A stretch of DNA of 64,000 bases from Xenorhabdus innexi (GCF_002632485.1 NZ_NIBU01000003.1:62001-126000), one strand, 5' to 3'; shown: positions 49,775 to 61,642, counted from the stretch's first letter. The notes: generated by a model from the letters alone, not told the origin. Numbers and translations are program-made.

Positions 49775-51948
49775 TGGCTCTGGGTGAAAGAGAGATAATC
49801 ATATCAGCAGCACAATCAGTATTCAGTTTTTCTGTCAGAGATGACAGAGTCGGAGTGATTACTATTGATGTGCCGGATGAGAAAGTTAATACACTGAAAG
49901 CAGAGTTTGTTGAGCAATTTCTGGCGGTTTTTGAGCAGGCACAGCAGGTTTCCGATTTAAAAGGGCTAGTGATTATATCCGGTAAGCCCGATACATTTAT
50001 TGCCGGTGCAGATATCACAATGATTGCTGGCTGCCAGACGCAACAGGAAGCAACGACACTGGCTGAAAAAGGTCAGGAGTTATTTGACCAGATTGCCAAT
50101 TATTCTTTACCTATTGTTGCCGCTATTCATGGGGCATGCTTAGGAGGCGGGTTGGAATTTGCATTAGCCTGCCATGCACGTATTTGTTCTCTGGATGATA
50201 AAACCCGCCTTGGTTTACCCGAAGTACAGCTTGGGTTACTACCGGGTTCTGGCGGAACTCAGAGATTACCGCGTTTGATTGGTGTCAGCTCCGCACTGGA
50301 TATGATTCTGACGGGCCGTCAGCTCAAAGCAAAACAGGCAAAACGACTGGGTGTTGTTGATGATGCAGTTCCTTTGGACATCCTGCTGGATGTAGCTGTT
50401 CAATATGTTAAGAAAGGAGTGGTTAAACGTAAACCTCTGGCATGGTCACAACGTTTTTTAGCTAGCTCTCTTGGCAGGCCATTATTATTCCGTATGGTGC
50501 AACAAAAAACGCGGGCAAAAACTCACGGTCATTACCCCGCACCAGAACGGATAATTGATGTGATTCGTATTGGTCTGGAAAAAGGGCAGAAAACCGGTCT
50601 TCAGGCAGAAGCCAAAGCATTTGGTGAACTGGCTATGTCGTCAGAATCGTCAGCATTGCGGAGTCTGTTTTTTGCTGCTACCTCATTAAAAAATGAGACA
50701 GGTTCCTCTGAACAACCAGCTCAGATCAGGCTCGTGGGAGTTTTGGGCGGTGGGTTGATGGGGGGCGGAATTGCTCATGTAACCGCAACCCGTGGCAATT
50801 TACCGGCACGTATCAAAGATATCAATGAGAAAGGTATCAATCAGGCGCTGAAATATACATGGGATACGCTTTCCAAGCGCGTCAGTCAACGGCGCTTGAA
50901 ACCCTCTGAACGTTCTCGTCAAATGTCTTTGCTTTCTGGTACTACAGATTACAGTGGCTTTAAACAGGCTGATATTGTCGTTGAAGCTGTGTTTGAGGAC
51001 TTGGTACTGAAACGTAAGATGGTCGGAGAAGTTGAAGCGAATACAAAACCGGAGGCTATTTTTGCGTCTAACACCTCTTCATTACCGATTCACCAGATTG
51101 CGGAAATTGCTAAACGGCCGGAGCAGGTTATCGGTCTTCACTACTTCAGTCCTGTCGATAAGATGCCATTAGTGGAAGTCATTCCACATGCAGGAACCAG
51201 TGAAAAAACCATAGCAACAGCAGTGGCACTGGCGAAAAAACAGGGCAAAACAGCCATTGTTGTCGGAGATAAAGCCGGGTTCTATGTTAACCGAATTTTA
51301 TCTCCTTATATTAATGAAGCAGGTTATTGTCTGGTGGAAGGTGAGCCTATCGAGCATATTGATAAGGCGCTGGTTGATTTTGGCTTCCCGATTGGACCAA
51401 TCAATTTGCTGGATGAAGTCGGTATTGATGTCGGAACAAAAATTATTCCTGTGCTGGTGGAACAGTTAGGAGATCGGTTTACTCCGCCAGCTATTTTGGA
51501 TGCTGTCCTGAATGACAATCGTCAGGGTAAGAAAAATAGCCGGGGTTTTTACTCCTATGTAGCTAAAAAGAATAAATTTAAGTTCTGGCCGTCCAAAAAA
51601 GGTAATAAAGAGGTTGACCCTTCTATTTACACTCTGCTGAAGATTCAGCCTGCCGCCAAAATGTCTCGCTCAGATATTGCTCAGCGGTGTCTGATGCTGA
51701 TGTTGAATGAGGCTGCCCGCTGTCTGGATGAGGGAATTATCCGAAGCCCCCGTGATGGTGATATTGGCGCAGTATTTGGTATCGGTTTTCCGCCATTCCT
51801 CGGAGGGCCATTCCGTTATATGGATAAACTTGGCAGCCGTAATGTCGTAGAAATTTTGCAACGGCTGGCTCAGCAGTACGGGAACAGATTTGCTCCCTGT
51901 GAGCGTCTGATTCAGATGGCTGAACAGGATAAAAAATTCTACGAATAA
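49774..51948 (+). CDS. fadJ: Fatty acid oxidation complex subunit alpha FadJ
   Basis: Multifunctional enoyl-CoA hydratase, 3-hydroxyacyl-CoA dehydrogenase and epimerase. 724 residues (714 in E. coli). The hydratase/isomerase domain (about 10-200) has the AGADI and [16 protein letters not shown] segments. The NAD fold starts near residue 321 with [16 protein letters not shown], and the dehydrogenase active site has SNTSSLPI and [15 protein letters not shown]. Second gene of the fadIJ operon, coupled by a TAATG overlap. Confidence 0.97.
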   Translation: MALGEREIIISAAQSVFSFSVRDDRVGVITIDVPDEKVNTLKAEFVEQFLAVFEQAQQVSDLKGLVIISGKPDTFIAGADITMIAGCQTQQEATTLAEKGQELFDQIANYSLPIVAAIHGACLGGGLEFALACHARICSLDDKTRLGLPEVQLGLLPGSGGTQRLPRLIGVSSALDMILTGRQLKAKQAKRLGVVDDAVPLDILLDVAVQYVKKGVVKRKPLAWSQRFLASSLGRPLLFRMVQQKTRAKTHGHYPAPERIIDVIRIGLEKGQKTGLQAEAKAFGELAMSSESSALRSLFFAATSLKNETGSSEQPAQIRLVGVLGGGLMGGGIAHVTATRGNLPARIKDINEKGINQALKYTWDTLSKRVSQRRLKPSERSRQMSLLSGTTDYSGFKQADIVVEAVFEDLVLKRKMVGEVEANTKPEAIFASNTSSLPIHQIAEIAKRPEQVIGLHYFSPVDKMPLVEVIPHAGTSEKTIATAVALAKKQGKTAIVVGDKAGFYVNRILSPYINEAGYCLVEGEPIEHIDKALVDFGFPIGPINLLDEVGIDVGTKIIPVLVEQLGDRFTPPAILDAVLNDNRQGKKNSRGFYSYVAKKNKFKFWPSKKGNKEVDPSIYTLLKIQPAAKMSRSDIAQRCLMLMLNEAARCLDEGIIRSPRDGDIGAVFGIGFPPFLGGPFRYMDKLGSRNVVEILQRLAQQYGNRFAPCERLIQMAEQDKKFYE

Positions 51949-51992
51949 CGTATATATTCTTGGCTTGAGTAGCGTACTGAAACATAAGCGAT

Positions 51993-52026
51993 ACCGGCCC
52001 TTTTAATTAAAGGGTCGGTTTTATCT
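51993..52026 (+). terminator. Terminator of fadIJ
   Basis: ACCGGCCCTTT pairs with AAAGGGTCGGT (one G-U) and is followed by TTTTAT. The rest of the 393-base gap to sixA (52027-52341) is AT-rich with nothing recognised. Confidence 0.78.
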
Positions 52027-52341
52027 GTAATTACTCATCAATATATTGTTTATAAAAATTTTTATTGTTAAGTTAGCGGGCTGATATAAGAGTCAAACAA
52101 AACATATATAACTCATTATTATTAATTTTATTTGGCTATATTTTGCGGCAGAATATCCTCAATTTTAATTGAAGCTCTTTATCAAAAATTCGCTCTCAAT
52201 AATATTATTTTTCTTTCGAAATGAATTACCTAAAAACAGGTAACTTTAGTTCAGTTAATTGCCTGAAAATTTCAGGGTTATTTTTGGTAGAATGAAAGTA
52301 AATATTAGAATTAGTTCTGAAATTTAACTCAATGGTGAATT

Positions 52342-52812
52342 ATGTACGTGTTTATTATGCGTCACGGTGATGCTGCTTTTGACTCAACCAGCGATGCAAC
52401 GCGGGAGTTAACGCCGCAAGGCTATCAGGAATCCCAAAAAATGGCACTTTGGCTTGAACAACAACAGCCTGAAATTGATCGTATTCTGGTTAGTCCCTAT
52501 ATCCGAGCGAGGCAGACCCTGCAAGTGGTTCGTGAGAGCCTGACATTACCTGATAGTGAAGAAATGTTAGAGGAGTTAACACCATCAGGGGATGCTGCAC
52601 TGGTGGCAAGTTACTTGCAGGTTTTGGCGGAGCAAGGAAATAAAGCCGTTTTGTTAGTCTCTCATTTACCTTTAGTGGGCTATTTAGTATCCGAACTTTG
52701 TCCTGTGCAAGTCCCTCCGATGTTTTCGACATCAAGTATTGCCTGTGTAGAACTGGATAATCAAACACAGAAAGGCTGCCTGTTATGGCAAACCTCCCCG
52801 GCACAATTGTGA
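52342..52812 (+). CDS. sixA: Phosphohistidine phosphatase SixA
   Basis: Removes phosphate from histidine on the HPt domain of ArcB and from NPr of the nitrogen PTS. 156 residues (161 in E. coli). The RHG signature with catalytic H8 is in IMRHGDAAF, and the second active-site histidine is in LLVSHLPLVG. Histidine phosphatase superfamily. Convergent with smrB, 39 bases apart. Confidence 0.95.
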   Translation: MYVFIMRHGDAAFDSTSDATRELTPQGYQESQKMALWLEQQQPEIDRILVSPYIRARQTLQVVRESLTLPDSEEMLEELTPSGDAALVASYLQVLAEQGNKAVLLVSHLPLVGYLVSELCPVQVPPMFSTSSIACVELDNQTQKGCLLWQTSPAQL

Positions 52813-52851
52813 TAAAGCCCTGATTAGCCCGCAGGTTAAAAGTATTGAAGC

Positions 52852-53394
52852 CTAACGCTGTATAAACTCATCCTGTTCTATCAAAATGAGTAATGCAGCG
52901 TTTCCTCCCCATTCTTTAGGTGCCTGATGAAAAGCAATAATATCAGGGTGTTGGGCGAGCCATAGTGGTGTTTGCTGCTTAAGAATATGCTTACCATGAC
53001 CGTGCATAATACAAGCACAATAGACACTTTCACGGCGGCAGGCTGCGATTAATGCTCCAATTTCCTGTTTAGCCTGTAATTGGGTTAACCCGTGTAAATC
53101 CAGAAACAGTTCTGGAGGATAATCACCGCGCCGTAGCTTTTTCAGTTCATAATGATTCGCGCCTTCACGAACATAACGAGTCGGGCCTTCCATATCCAGA
53201 TTGGGCTGAAACTCATCAGAAAAATAGTAACTGGCATCGACCTGTTCTTGTATCAGGCGCTCAGGAGCCATTTGGCTGACTTTTTTTCTTTGGGGAGAGT
53301 GTAAGACTTTATCCTGAGTAATCCGACGGGTTCCCGTTACAGACGTTCTAAATAGACTAATGTCTTCTTCATTTAATAGTTTTTTCTTCTTCAT
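52852..53394 (-). CDS. smrB: Endonuclease SmrB (ribosome rescue factor)
   Basis: Smr-domain nuclease that cuts mRNA at collided ribosomes. 180 residues from the ATG at 53394, which matches the MKKK start of E. coli; an upstream ATG at 53409 adds five residues. N-terminal extension (about 1-90), then the Smr domain with [15 protein letters not shown] and the GHGKHIL motif carrying the conserved DxH and GxGxG-type residues. Normally it lies next to prmB; here the hut locus intervenes. Confidence 0.95.
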   Translation of the reverse strand: MKKKKLLNEEDISLFRTSVTGTRRITQDKVLHSPQRKKVSQMAPERLIQEQVDASYYFSDEFQPNLDMEGPTRYVREGANHYELKKLRRGDYPPELFLDLHGLTQLQAKQEIGALIAACRRESVYCACIMHGHGKHILKQQTPLWLAQHPDIIAFHQAPKEWGGNAALLILIEQDEFIQR

Positions 53395-53522
53395 TACATA
53401 CGAATTCATTAATAACTTTCGGCGATTGTACCCGATTTATTAAGATTTTGCTTCGGCGCTATATCTCAGGGTACATGCTATTCATAAAATTATTTGACAA
53501 TTGTGTCTGGTTATAAAATAAA

Positions 53523-53532
53523 TGTATATACA
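53523..53532. promoter_or_regulatory. HutC operator before hutI
   Basis: Palindrome TGTATATACA, part of a 13-base stretch (ATGTATATACAAC) that is repeated exactly before hutU. GT-N-AC palindromes fit HutC-type GntR regulators. Between smrB and hutI, 47-56 bases before the hutI ATG. Confidence 0.75.
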
Positions 53533-53578
53533 ACATAACAACAGATAGTAACAAGAAAAAAATAACAGGACGGAAATA

Positions 53579-54835
53579 ATGTCGATTGAACTGAAAGATA
53601 CCGACATTATCTGGCGTAATGCCAGACTTGCCACAATGAACCCTACAATCAGTAACATAGATGGCAAGCATAATTACGGTATTCTGGAACACTATGATTT
53701 GATCATACGGGATGAAAAGATCCTGGCGATTCTGCCAATGGAGAGCGTGCCCGTTAACCGTTGCAAGGTGATTGATGCAGAACAGCGATTAATAACTCCC
53801 GGTCTGATTGATTGTCATACTCATCTGGTCTTTGGTGGTAATCGGGCATCAGAATGGGAACAGCGCCTGAATGGTGTTTCTTATACAGAAATCAGTGCTA
53901 AAGGCGGCGGTATTAATGCCACAGTCAATGCCACGCGGCAAAGTTCAGCTCAGCAACTGGAAATCACGGCGCAAAAACGGCTGAACGCGCTAATGGCTGA
54001 AGGTGTTACAACCATTGAAATGAAATCAGGCTATGGGCTGGATTTGGAAAATGAAGCGAAACAACTGGAAGTTGTCCAGATATTAGGCCGGAACAACCCC
54101 GTTGAAATCAGCCCGACTCTGCTTTCCGCTCACGCCGTTCCTCCCGAATATAAACATAATTCTGACGCTTATATTGATTTAGTTTGTAATACTATCCTGC
54201 CCACGCTTTGGCAAAAGCAATTATTTGAATCTGTTGATGTATTCTGCGAAAGCGTCGGATTTAGCCTCGAACAGACTAAACGAGTCTTTGATGCTGCCAG
54301 AAAATTAAATATTCCCGTCAAAGGCCATGTTGAACAGCTTTCCAATCTGGGTGGAACTGAGCTGGTTGCTGATTATCAGGGGTTATCTGTTGATCATATC
54401 GAATATCTGGATGAAAAAGGTGTTGAGGCAATTAGCCAAAGCGGAACGGTTGCGGTTTTATTACCCGGCGCATTTTATTTTTTGCAAGAAACGCAACGTC
54501 CCCCAATTAACTTATTGCGTCAATATCATGTGCCAATGGCTATTTCGACGGATTTTAATCCGGGAACCAGCCCGTTTACATCCCTGCGTATGATGATGAA
54601 TATGGCTTGTGTTCAGTTTGGCCTGACACCGGAAGAAGCGTGGCAGGGTGTAACTATTCACGCGGCACGTGCATTAGGCAGAGCTGATAGCCACGGTCAG
54701 TTAGCCGCAGGTTATATGGCTGATTTTGTTGTCTGGGATGCAAAAGAACCTGTAGATATATTATACGAACTTGGGCATAACCCACTGGTTTACCGTGTTT
54801 ATCGCGGCGTAATTACCCATGGTTTTTATGAATAA
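53579..54835 (+). CDS. hutI: Imidazolonepropionase
   Basis: Third step of histidine degradation: hydrolyses imidazolonepropionate to N-formimino-glutamate. 418 residues, amidohydrolase fold. The metal-binding D-x-H-x-H motif is DCHTH (H80 and H82), followed by [16 protein letters not shown] second metal histidine lies in VKGHVEQ and [18 protein letters not shown] precedes the ATG. First gene of the hutIGC unit; the next gene starts 16 bases after it. Confidence 0.97.
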   Translation: MSIELKDTDIIWRNARLATMNPTISNIDGKHNYGILEHYDLIIRDEKILAILPMESVPVNRCKVIDAEQRLITPGLIDCHTHLVFGGNRASEWEQRLNGVSYTEISAKGGGINATVNATRQSSAQQLEITAQKRLNALMAEGVTTIEMKSGYGLDLENEAKQLEVVQILGRNNPVEISPTLLSAHAVPPEYKHNSDAYIDLVCNTILPTLWQKQLFESVDVFCESVGFSLEQTKRVFDAARKLNIPVKGHVEQLSNLGGTELVADYQGLSVDHIEYLDEKGVEAISQSGTVAVLLPGAFYFLQETQRPPINLLRQYHVPMAISTDFNPGTSPFTSLRMMMNMACVQFGLTPEEAWQGVTIHAARALGRADSHGQLAAGYMADFVVWDAKEPVDILYELGHNPLVYRVYRGVITHGFYE

Positions 54836-54851
54836 AAATAAGAGAGACAGC

Positions 54852-55811
54852 ATGAAATTATGGCATCCGACATCAGAAAACATTTGGCAGGGGCGTAATG
54901 ATCTGGCAGAAGCCAATAATGCCTTACGTCTGTTCCAGACGATAAAACAGCCAGCGGATTTCTCCCCTGAACAGTATCCGAATCATATTGCCTTGCTGGG
55001 TTTTGAGTGTGATGAAGGAGTAAAACTCAATCAGGGGCGAGCAGGAGCAAAATCAGGGCCTGAATATCTGCGTCAGTCACTGGCAAATATGGCAAGTCAT
55101 GATGGGCATGAAGCGCTGGTGGATTTGGGCAATATCCGGGCTAATAGCGGTCAGTTAAGTGAAGCTCAAAATGCATTGAGTGATGCTGTTTATGCGTGTC
55201 AGAGTCAGAAAATGCGAACCCTCATTTTTGGCGGAGGGCATGAAACCGCATTTGCTCATGGTATGGGGATTTATCGGGCATTTCCAACCCAGCGGGTAGG
55301 AATTATTAACTTTGACGCACATTTGGATCTACGGAATGCGCCACAGGCGACATCAGGAACACCATTCCGTCAGCTTGCTGATTACTGTCATCAGCAACAG
55401 CGCTCGTTCAATTACAGTTGTGTGGGGGCCAGCCTGGCCTCAAATACACAGGCTCTGCTGGACGAAGCTAATCACCTTGATGTCACCATTATTTGGGACA
55501 CTCAATGTGTTGACTCTATGTTAGATAAAGTTCAGCAACAGATACAGGATATGCTGAATCAGGCTGAAATTATCTACATGACAATTGACTTGGATGTGTT
55601 ACCAATCTGGCAAATGCCGTCAGTTTCAGCTCCGGCTGCTCTGGGTGTGCCGTTGGAGCGCTTATTGTCACTGATCCAGCCTATTTGTCAGAGTAAAAAA
55701 TTACAGGCTGTTGATTTGGTTGAGCTTAATCCATTGTATGATATTCAGGGTATGGGCGGTAAAGCAGCGGCCCGCCTTGCATGGCAATTAGTGCACTGGT
55801 GGAATGGATAA
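54852..55811 (+). CDS. hutG: Formimidoylglutamase
   Basis: Arginase-family manganese enzyme releasing formamide from N-formimino-glutamate to give glutamate. 319 residues from the ATG at 54852, with AGAGAG before it; an in-frame ATG at 54819 adds 11 residues and overlaps the end of hutI. Metal motifs are GGGHETAFAH, NFDAHLDLR and the DLDVLP segment. Middle gene of the unit, 36 bases ahead of hutC. Confidence 0.95.
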   Translation: MKLWHPTSENIWQGRNDLAEANNALRLFQTIKQPADFSPEQYPNHIALLGFECDEGVKLNQGRAGAKSGPEYLRQSLANMASHDGHEALVDLGNIRANSGQLSEAQNALSDAVYACQSQKMRTLIFGGGHETAFAHGMGIYRAFPTQRVGIINFDAHLDLRNAPQATSGTPFRQLADYCHQQQRSFNYSCVGASLASNTQALLDEANHLDVTIIWDTQCVDSMLDKVQQQIQDMLNQAEIIYMTIDLDVLPIWQMPSVSAPAALGVPLERLLSLIQPICQSKKLQAVDLVELNPLYDIQGMGGKAAARLAWQLVHWWNG

Positions 55812-55847
55812 TTGGCAGAACGTCGGGGGAGTAGAAAGGAATTTATT

Positions 55848-56579
55848 GTGACCATTGATTTATCAGGCAAAATAACAAAACCCGTACCTTTGTATGCGAA
55901 AGTCAAACAATCAATTATTGAGAAAATACACACAGGGGAGTGGCAACCCCATGACAGAGTTCCTTCAGAATCTGAATTAGTAAAACAATTTAATTGTAGT
56001 CGCATGACAGCAAACAGGGCATTACGGGAATTAACGGCAGAAGGGTTTTTATTCCGTTTGCAGGGAGTTGGCTCATTTGTTTCTGAGCCTAAAGGACAGT
56101 CTGCTCTGTTTGAAATTCACAGTATTGCCGATGAAATTTCGGCACGCACTCATCGTCATCACTGCAAAGTTTTGAAGCTGGCGGAAGTCACCGCCAGTGC
56201 GACTCAGGCGACAGAGCTGGGAATAACAGCCGGTACTCCTGTTTATCACTCAATTATTGTCCATTATGAAAACGATGTGCCGGTACAAATTGAGGATCGT
56301 TATGTGAATGCGTTAGCGGCACCGGAATATTTGCAACAGGATTTCCATCAACAGACTGCCCATGATTATTTATCAATGGTGGCGCCGCTTACGGAGGGAG
56401 AACATATTGTGGAAGCCGTTGCCGGTGATGCACGCTCCTGCCGTTTACTGCAAATAGAGGAAAATGCTCCCTGCTTGTTAATCAGCCGCCGAACCTGGTC
56501 GAAAGACCATATTGTTTCCAGTGCCAGATTATTATTTCCCGGTCACCGTTATAAATTAAAAGGGCGTTTTAGCTCGTGA
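55848..56579 (+). CDS. hutC: Histidine utilisation repressor HutC (GntR family)
   Basis: GntR/HutC-subfamily transcriptional repressor of the hut genes, released by urocanate. 243 residues: winged helix-turn-helix at about 10-78 (PSESELVKQFNCSRMTANRALREL), then the UTRA ligand-binding domain (about 95-235). The GTG at 55848 is chosen because AAAGGA lies 7 bases upstream; the open frame runs back to a TTG at 55812. It is in the same unit as hutIG and probably represses both halves through the two TGTATATACA sites. Confidence 0.93.
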   Translation: MTIDLSGKITKPVPLYAKVKQSIIEKIHTGEWQPHDRVPSESELVKQFNCSRMTANRALRELTAEGFLFRLQGVGSFVSEPKGQSALFEIHSIADEISARTHRHHCKVLKLAEVTASATQATELGITAGTPVYHSIIVHYENDVPVQIEDRYVNALAAPEYLQQDFHQQTAHDYLSMVAPLTEGEHIVEAVAGDARSCRLLQIEENAPCLLISRRTWSKDHIVSSARLLFPGHRYKLKGRFSS

Positions 56580-56814
56580 ATTGACGTTTATGATGGGTTT
56601 TTACTGTACGAAAAAATCTCCTCTTTGCTTTATGCGTAAGAGGAGAAAGTAACAAAAATGTAAAGCATGTGTGATGTAAAACGCAAAATTAGCAAAAATC
56701 CCCTACTGCCAACCCGTGAATGAATCACCAGCATCTTATTGATCTTCATTAAAAAAGAAAAATAACAGAATTATTGACTTTATCTTCGTCACATTTTTGC
56801 CTATTGAATATACA

Positions 56815-56824
56815 TGTATATACA
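56815..56824. promoter_or_regulatory. HutC operator before hutU
   Basis: Second copy of TGTATATACA, identical over 13 bases to the one before hutI. It lies 46-55 bases before the hutU start. The same site before both halves marks two coordinately controlled transcription units. Confidence 0.75.
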
Positions 56825-56869
56825 ACTATACAGTTAATAAATTTTCATAAATATGAAAAAGGAAAAACT

Positions 56870-58579
56870 GTGACAATGCAAAATAATAAATTCAGTAATA
56901 CGGTTATCCGTGCTCCCAGAGGAACAAAACTCACAGCAAAAAGCTGGCTGACAGAAGCGCCGCTTCGCATGCTTATGAACAACCTTGATCCTGACGTTGC
57001 AGAAAATCCCAATGAGCTGGTTGTTTATGGTGGTATTGGCCGCGCAGCCAGAAATTGGGAATGTTATGAAAAGATTGTTGAAACACTGAAAAATCTTGAG
57101 AATAACGAAACATTACTGGTTCAGTCAGGCAAGCCTGTCGGCGTTTTTAAAACACATGAGAATGCTCCCCGCGTACTGATTGCTAACTCAAATCTGGTTC
57201 CTCACTGGGCAACGTGGGAACACTTTAATGAACTGGATGCCAAAGGATTAGCGATGTACGGCCAGATGACGGCCGGAAGTTGGATCTATATCGGCAGTCA
57301 GGGGATTGTACAGGGTACTTATGAAACATTTGTCGAAGCCGGGCGTCAGCACTATAACGGTGATCTGACAGGCCGCTGGGTTCTGACTGCCGGATTAGGC
57401 GGTATGGGAGGAGCACAGCCTCTGGCTGCGACACTGGCAGGTGCTTCATCGCTGAATATTGAATGTCAGCAAAGCCGCATTGATTTTCGTTTACGCACTC
57501 GGTACGTAGATGAGCAGGCTTCGGATCTGGATGATGCGTTGGCACGTATCGAACGTTATACCCGCGAAGGTAAGGCGGTATCGATAGCATTGTGCGGTAA
57601 CGCGGCAGAGATTCTGCCAGAGCTGGTTCGTCGTGGTGTTCGCCCTGATATGGTGACGGATCAAACCAGTGCTCATGATCCACTACATGGTTATTTACCG
57701 GCAGGCTGGACATGGGAAGAATATTGCCGCCGTGCTGAAACTGAGCCGGAATCTGTTGTTCAGGCTGCGAAAGCATCAATGGCTCTGCATGTCGAAGCGA
57801 TGCTGGCTTTCCAGAAACAGGGCATCCCTACGTTTGATTACGGCAATAATATCAGGCAGATGGCGAAGGAAGTCGGAATCGAAAATGCTTTTGATTTCCC
57901 CGGTTTTGTGCCTGCTTATATTCGCCCGCTCTTTTGCCGTGGAATTGGCCCTTTCCGTTGGGCGGCACTTTCCGGTGATCCTCAGGATATTTATAAAACT
58001 GATGCCAAAGTAAAAGAACTACTGCCGGATGATACTCATCTGCATCGCTGGCTGGATATGGCGCGGGAGCGAATCAGCTTTCAGGGCCTGCCTGCCCGTA
58101 TTTGCTGGGTAGGGTTGGGCGATCGCGCCAAATTGGGTCTGGCTTTCAATGAAATGGTTCGTACTGGCGAGCTTTCAGCACCTATCGTGATAGGACGTGA
58201 CCATCTGGATTCAGGCTCAGTTGCCAGCCCTAATCGCGAAACCGAATCCATGAAAGATGGCTCTGACGCAGTATCCGACTGGCCATTGCTGAACGCTTTG
58301 CTGAATACAGCCAGCGGAGCAACATGGGTATCACTGCATCATGGTGGCGGGGTTGGTATGGGCTTCTCCCAACATTCTGGCATGGTGATTGTCTGTGATG
58401 GTTCAGATGAAGCGGCAGAACGTATTGCCCGGGTACTCCATAATGATCCGGCAACAGGCGTTATGCGTCATGCAGATGCAGGTTATGAACTGGCAATTCA
58501 ATGTGCAGAAGAACAGGGTCTGAATTTACCCATGCTTAATACCCGAACAAAAGAAACTCAAGCGGCAAAAATAAAATAA
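56870..58579 (+). CDS. hutU: Urocanate hydratase
   Basis: Second step of histidine degradation, NAD-dependent hydration of urocanate to imidazolonepropionate. 569 residues from the GTG at 56870, chosen because AGG is 7 bases upstream; the ATG at 56876 is also possible. Family blocks: [30 protein letters not shown] (NAD loop) and the active-site cysteine region around [13 protein letters not shown]. The C-terminal part has the [15 protein letters not shown] and [15 protein letters not shown] motifs. hutH starts 14 bases after the stop. Confidence 0.97.
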   Translation: MTMQNNKFSNTVIRAPRGTKLTAKSWLTEAPLRMLMNNLDPDVAENPNELVVYGGIGRAARNWECYEKIVETLKNLENNETLLVQSGKPVGVFKTHENAPRVLIANSNLVPHWATWEHFNELDAKGLAMYGQMTAGSWIYIGSQGIVQGTYETFVEAGRQHYNGDLTGRWVLTAGLGGMGGAQPLAATLAGASSLNIECQQSRIDFRLRTRYVDEQASDLDDALARIERYTREGKAVSIALCGNAAEILPELVRRGVRPDMVTDQTSAHDPLHGYLPAGWTWEEYCRRAETEPESVVQAAKASMALHVEAMLAFQKQGIPTFDYGNNIRQMAKEVGIENAFDFPGFVPAYIRPLFCRGIGPFRWAALSGDPQDIYKTDAKVKELLPDDTHLHRWLDMARERISFQGLPARICWVGLGDRAKLGLAFNEMVRTGELSAPIVIGRDHLDSGSVASPNRETESMKDGSDAVSDWPLLNALLNTASGATWVSLHHGGGVGMGFSQHSGMVIVCDGSDEAAERIARVLHNDPATGVMRHADAGYELAIQCAEEQGLNLPMLNTRTKETQAAKIK

Positions 58580-58593
58580 GGAGCGTTATTAAT

Positions 58594-60153
58594 ATGAAAT
58601 ATATCACTATTCATCCGGGAAAAATGACGCTTGAAGAATTACGCCATGTCTATCAGCACCCTGTTCAAATCACGTTGGATGAACAATCTTTTCCGGCTAT
58701 TGAGAGCAGTGTTGAATGTGTTAACCGTATTCTCAGTGAAAACAGAACTGCTTACGGAATTAACACGGGGTTTGGGTTACTGGCAAATACCCGAATCGCA
58801 GAACAGGATTTAGAAGAATTACAGCACTCCATTGTCACGTCACATGCGGCTGGTATCGGAGAGCCGTTGCCGGATGATATTGTCCGCCTGATGATAGTAT
58901 TAAAAATTAACAGCTTAGCCCGTGGTTACTCAGGCATTCGTCTGGAAGTGATTCAGGCGCTGGTGGCATTGGTCAATGCCGAAGTTTACCCTTGTATTCC
59001 GGCTAAAGGATCGGTTGGGGCTTCTGGTGATTTAGCTCCGTTGGCACATATGAGCCTGTTATTGCTGGGTGAAGGTAAAGCGCGTTACCGAGGGGAGTGG
59101 CTGCCAGCAAAAGAAGCACTGGCAAAAGCAGGTCTTCAGCCACTTAAACTGGTCGCAAAAGAGGGGCTGGCGTTACTGAACGGTACTCAGACTTCAACAG
59201 CATTTGCCTTGAAAGGATTGTTAGCGGCCGAGGAGCTACTGGCATCAGCCATTATTTGTGGCGCTTTATCGGTTGAAGCGGCTCTGGGTTCCCGTAAGCC
59301 ATTTGATGCACGTATTCATGAAGTCCGTGGACAGCAGGGGCAAATTGATGTCGCAGCTTTATACCGCTTTGTACTGGGAGAGCAAAGTGGCATTTCAGCT
59401 TCCCACGAGAACTGTCCGAAAGTTCAGGACCCTTATTCATTGCGTTGTCAGCCTCAGGTAATGGGAGCCTGCCTGACCCAAATCCGTCACGCTGCTGATG
59501 TCATCATGGTTGAAGCCAATGCCGTTTCTGATAATCCACTGGTTTTCACCGAACAGGATGAAGTCATTTCCGGCGGGAATTTCCATGCTGAACCGATAGC
59601 AATGGCATCGGATAATCTGGCTCTTGCTCTGGCGGAAATTGGAGCACTGGCAGAACGGCGGATTGCGCTGCTGATGGATAGCAATATGTCTCAGTTACCG
59701 CCGTTTCTGGTCAAAAACAGCGGGGTGAATTCCGGTTTTATGATTGCTCAGGTAACGGCTGCTGCTCTGGCAAGCGAAAACAAAGCGTTGGCTCATCCTT
59801 CCAGTGTTGATAGCCTGCCGACTTCAGCGAATCAGGAAGATCACGTTTCTATGGCTCCGGCAGCAGGTCGTCGCTTGTGGGAAATGGCGGATAACGTCAG
59901 AGGCATTCTGGCAATTGAGTGGCTGACGGCATGTCAGGGCATCGATTTTCGCGAAGGATTAAAGAGTAGCCCGACGCTGGAAAAAGCCCGCCATATCCTC
60001 CGTAATAAAGTGAAGTATTACGATAAAGATCGTTTTTTCTCACCGGATATTGAAGCCGCCATTCAGTTATTGGCTGAACAGCAACTTTCTGCACTATTAC
60101 CGACAGATAAGATCCTGCCAATTGGTAATATCCTGAAAAACCACATAAACTAA
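58594..60153 (+). CDS. hutH: Histidine ammonia-lyase
   Basis: First step of histidine degradation, deaminating histidine to urocanate. 519 residues of the aromatic ammonia-lyase family. The self-processing Ala-Ser-Gly triad that forms the MIO cofactor is A143-S144-G145 in [15 protein letters not shown]. The YGINTGFG motif with the catalytic tyrosine is at residues 54-61. The lack of extra domain and the hut context mark it as HutH rather than a tyrosine or phenylalanine ammonia-lyase such as StlA. GGAG precedes the ATG. Confidence 0.97.
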   Translation: MKYITIHPGKMTLEELRHVYQHPVQITLDEQSFPAIESSVECVNRILSENRTAYGINTGFGLLANTRIAEQDLEELQHSIVTSHAAGIGEPLPDDIVRLMIVLKINSLARGYSGIRLEVIQALVALVNAEVYPCIPAKGSVGASGDLAPLAHMSLLLLGEGKARYRGEWLPAKEALAKAGLQPLKLVAKEGLALLNGTQTSTAFALKGLLAAEELLASAIICGALSVEAALGSRKPFDARIHEVRGQQGQIDVAALYRFVLGEQSGISASHENCPKVQDPYSLRCQPQVMGACLTQIRHAADVIMVEANAVSDNPLVFTEQDEVISGGNFHAEPIAMASDNLALALAEIGALAERRIALLMDSNMSQLPPFLVKNSGVNSGFMIAQVTAAALASENKALAHPSSVDSLPTSANQEDHVSMAPAAGRRLWEMADNVRGILAIEWLTACQGIDFREGLKSSPTLEKARHILRNKVKYYDKDRFFSPDIEAAIQLLAEQQLSALLPTDKILPIGNILKNHIN

Positions 60154-60161
60154 ATCGTCTG

Positions 60162-60182
60162 AAGGCCGGTTTTCCCGGCCTT
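60162..60182 (+). terminator. Hairpin between hutH and hutT
   Basis: A perfect 8-bp G+C-rich stem (60162-60169 with 60175-60182) around a 5-nt loop, with no T-run beyond TTATCG. It may set a lower level of hutT expression. Confidence 0.5.
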
Positions 60183-60231
60183 ATCGTTGTATTTATCTTT
60201 CATCTAATAATAAAAGAAATAGGGATAAATC

Positions 60232-61602
60232 ATGCAAAACACCTCACAACTCAAGCGTGGGCTAAGTGTTCGTCATATTCGGTTTATGGCATTGGGGTCG
60301 GCAATAGGTACCGGGCTTTTTTATGGTTCTGCGGGAGCCATTCAGGCCGCGGGGCCTGCGGTATTGCTGGCGTATATTATTGGTGGTGCAGCTGTCTTTA
60401 TGGTGATGCGGGCATTAGGAGAAATGGCGGTTCATAATCCTGTGCCCGGCTCATTCTCCCACTATGCCAGCCATTATCTGGGGCCGTTGGCAGGCTTTCT
60501 GACCGGATGGACTTATGTCTTTGAAATGTTGGTTGTCTGTCTGGCGGATGTCACCGCATTTGGCCTCTATATGAAATTCTGGTTTCCCCATGTTGAACAA
60601 TGGATCTGGGTTCTTGGTATCGTCTTGTTTATCGGAGCAATAAACCTGTGCAACGTTAAAGTTTTTGGTGAAATGGAGTTCTGGCTTTCCATCATCAAAG
60701 TGGTTGCGATCATTGCTATGATAGTCGCTGGTCTGTACATCATGATGTTTGGATTTGGTCAGGAAGCGGGCCACGCTGCTGGTTTGTCAAATCTGTGGGA
60801 ACACGGCGGCTTTATGCCGAATGGTATTGCCGGGATTATTGCTTCATTTACGGTTGTTATGTTTGCATTCGGTGGTATTGAAGTTATCGGCATTACCGCC
60901 AGTGAAGCGAAAAATCCGGCATATTCTATCCCGCGGGCTATCAATGCCGTTCCAGTGCGTATTCTGTTGTTTTACGTTCTTACCCTGTTTGTCCTGATGT
61001 GTATTTATCCGTGGGATCAGGTGGGTCAGAATGGCAGTCCGTTTGTTCAGATTTTTTCCAGCCTGCACTTCGACTATGCCGCTCATGTTCTGAATATTGT
61101 TGTTATCACCGCAGCAATTTCAGCCATAAACAGCGATATTTTTGGTGCTGGTCGGATGATGTATGGCATGGCGCAGAAAAAGCAGGCTCCCTCTGCTTTC
61201 ACTGAACTGACGAAACATGGTGTGCCGTGGGTTACTGTACTGGCTATGTCAGGCGTTCTGTTGATCGGTGTTGCGTTGAATTATTGGTTGCCTGAAGAAA
61301 TCTTTTTGATTATTGCTTCCATTGCAACGTTTGCCACGGTGTGGGTATGGCTGATGATACTGTTGTCACAATATATCATGCGTCGCAAAATGCCTGCGGA
61401 AGAAGCCCGCCAGCTAAAATTCCCGGTTCCGTTCTGGCCGATAGCTCCAGCTCTGACAATCGCATTTATGGCGTTCATCATAGTCGTGCTGGGTTATTTC
61501 CCTCATACGCGCGTTGCGTTATATGTGGGAATTGGCTGGATAGCGTTACTGACAGTCAGTTATTTCTTGTGGGTGAAAAAATCGGGCGAGAAAAAGGTCT
61601 GA
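60232..61602 (+). CDS. hutT: Amino-acid permease of the hut locus (probable histidine permease)
   Basis: APC-family proton symporter of 456 residues with about twelve transmembrane helices. The [18 protein letters not shown] start and [17 protein letters not shown] loop are typical of the AAT family and are close to E. coli ProY. Position after hutH points to histidine uptake; ProY-like proline or aromatic substrates cannot be ruled out. Preceded by a hairpin and AGGGA. A terminator at 61643-61682 closes the unit. Confidence 0.9.
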   Translation: MQNTSQLKRGLSVRHIRFMALGSAIGTGLFYGSAGAIQAAGPAVLLAYIIGGAAVFMVMRALGEMAVHNPVPGSFSHYASHYLGPLAGFLTGWTYVFEMLVVCLADVTAFGLYMKFWFPHVEQWIWVLGIVLFIGAINLCNVKVFGEMEFWLSIIKVVAIIAMIVAGLYIMMFGFGQEAGHAAGLSNLWEHGGFMPNGIAGIIASFTVVMFAFGGIEVIGITASEAKNPAYSIPRAINAVPVRILLFYVLTLFVLMCIYPWDQVGQNGSPFVQIFSSLHFDYAAHVLNIVVITAAISAINSDIFGAGRMMYGMAQKKQAPSAFTELTKHGVPWVTVLAMSGVLLIGVALNYWLPEEIFLIIASIATFATVWVWLMILLSQYIMRRKMPAEEARQLKFPVPFWPIAPALTIAFMAFIIVVLGYFPHTRVALYVGIGWIALLTVSYFLWVKKSGEKKV

Positions 61603-61642
61603 GTAATAAAATAGCCTGAGTAATAAAATAGATAGAGATAAT

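Noticed and set aside
57225-57779. 184-codon open frame antisense to hutU
   Set aside because: A shadow of the highly conserved hutU reading frame, with no ribosome binding site or known domain.
58594-60153. Phenylalanine or tyrosine ammonia-lyase (stilbene pathway, as known in Photorhabdus)
   Set aside because: The gene is embedded in the hut operon directly after hutU, which supports histidine ammonia-lyase.
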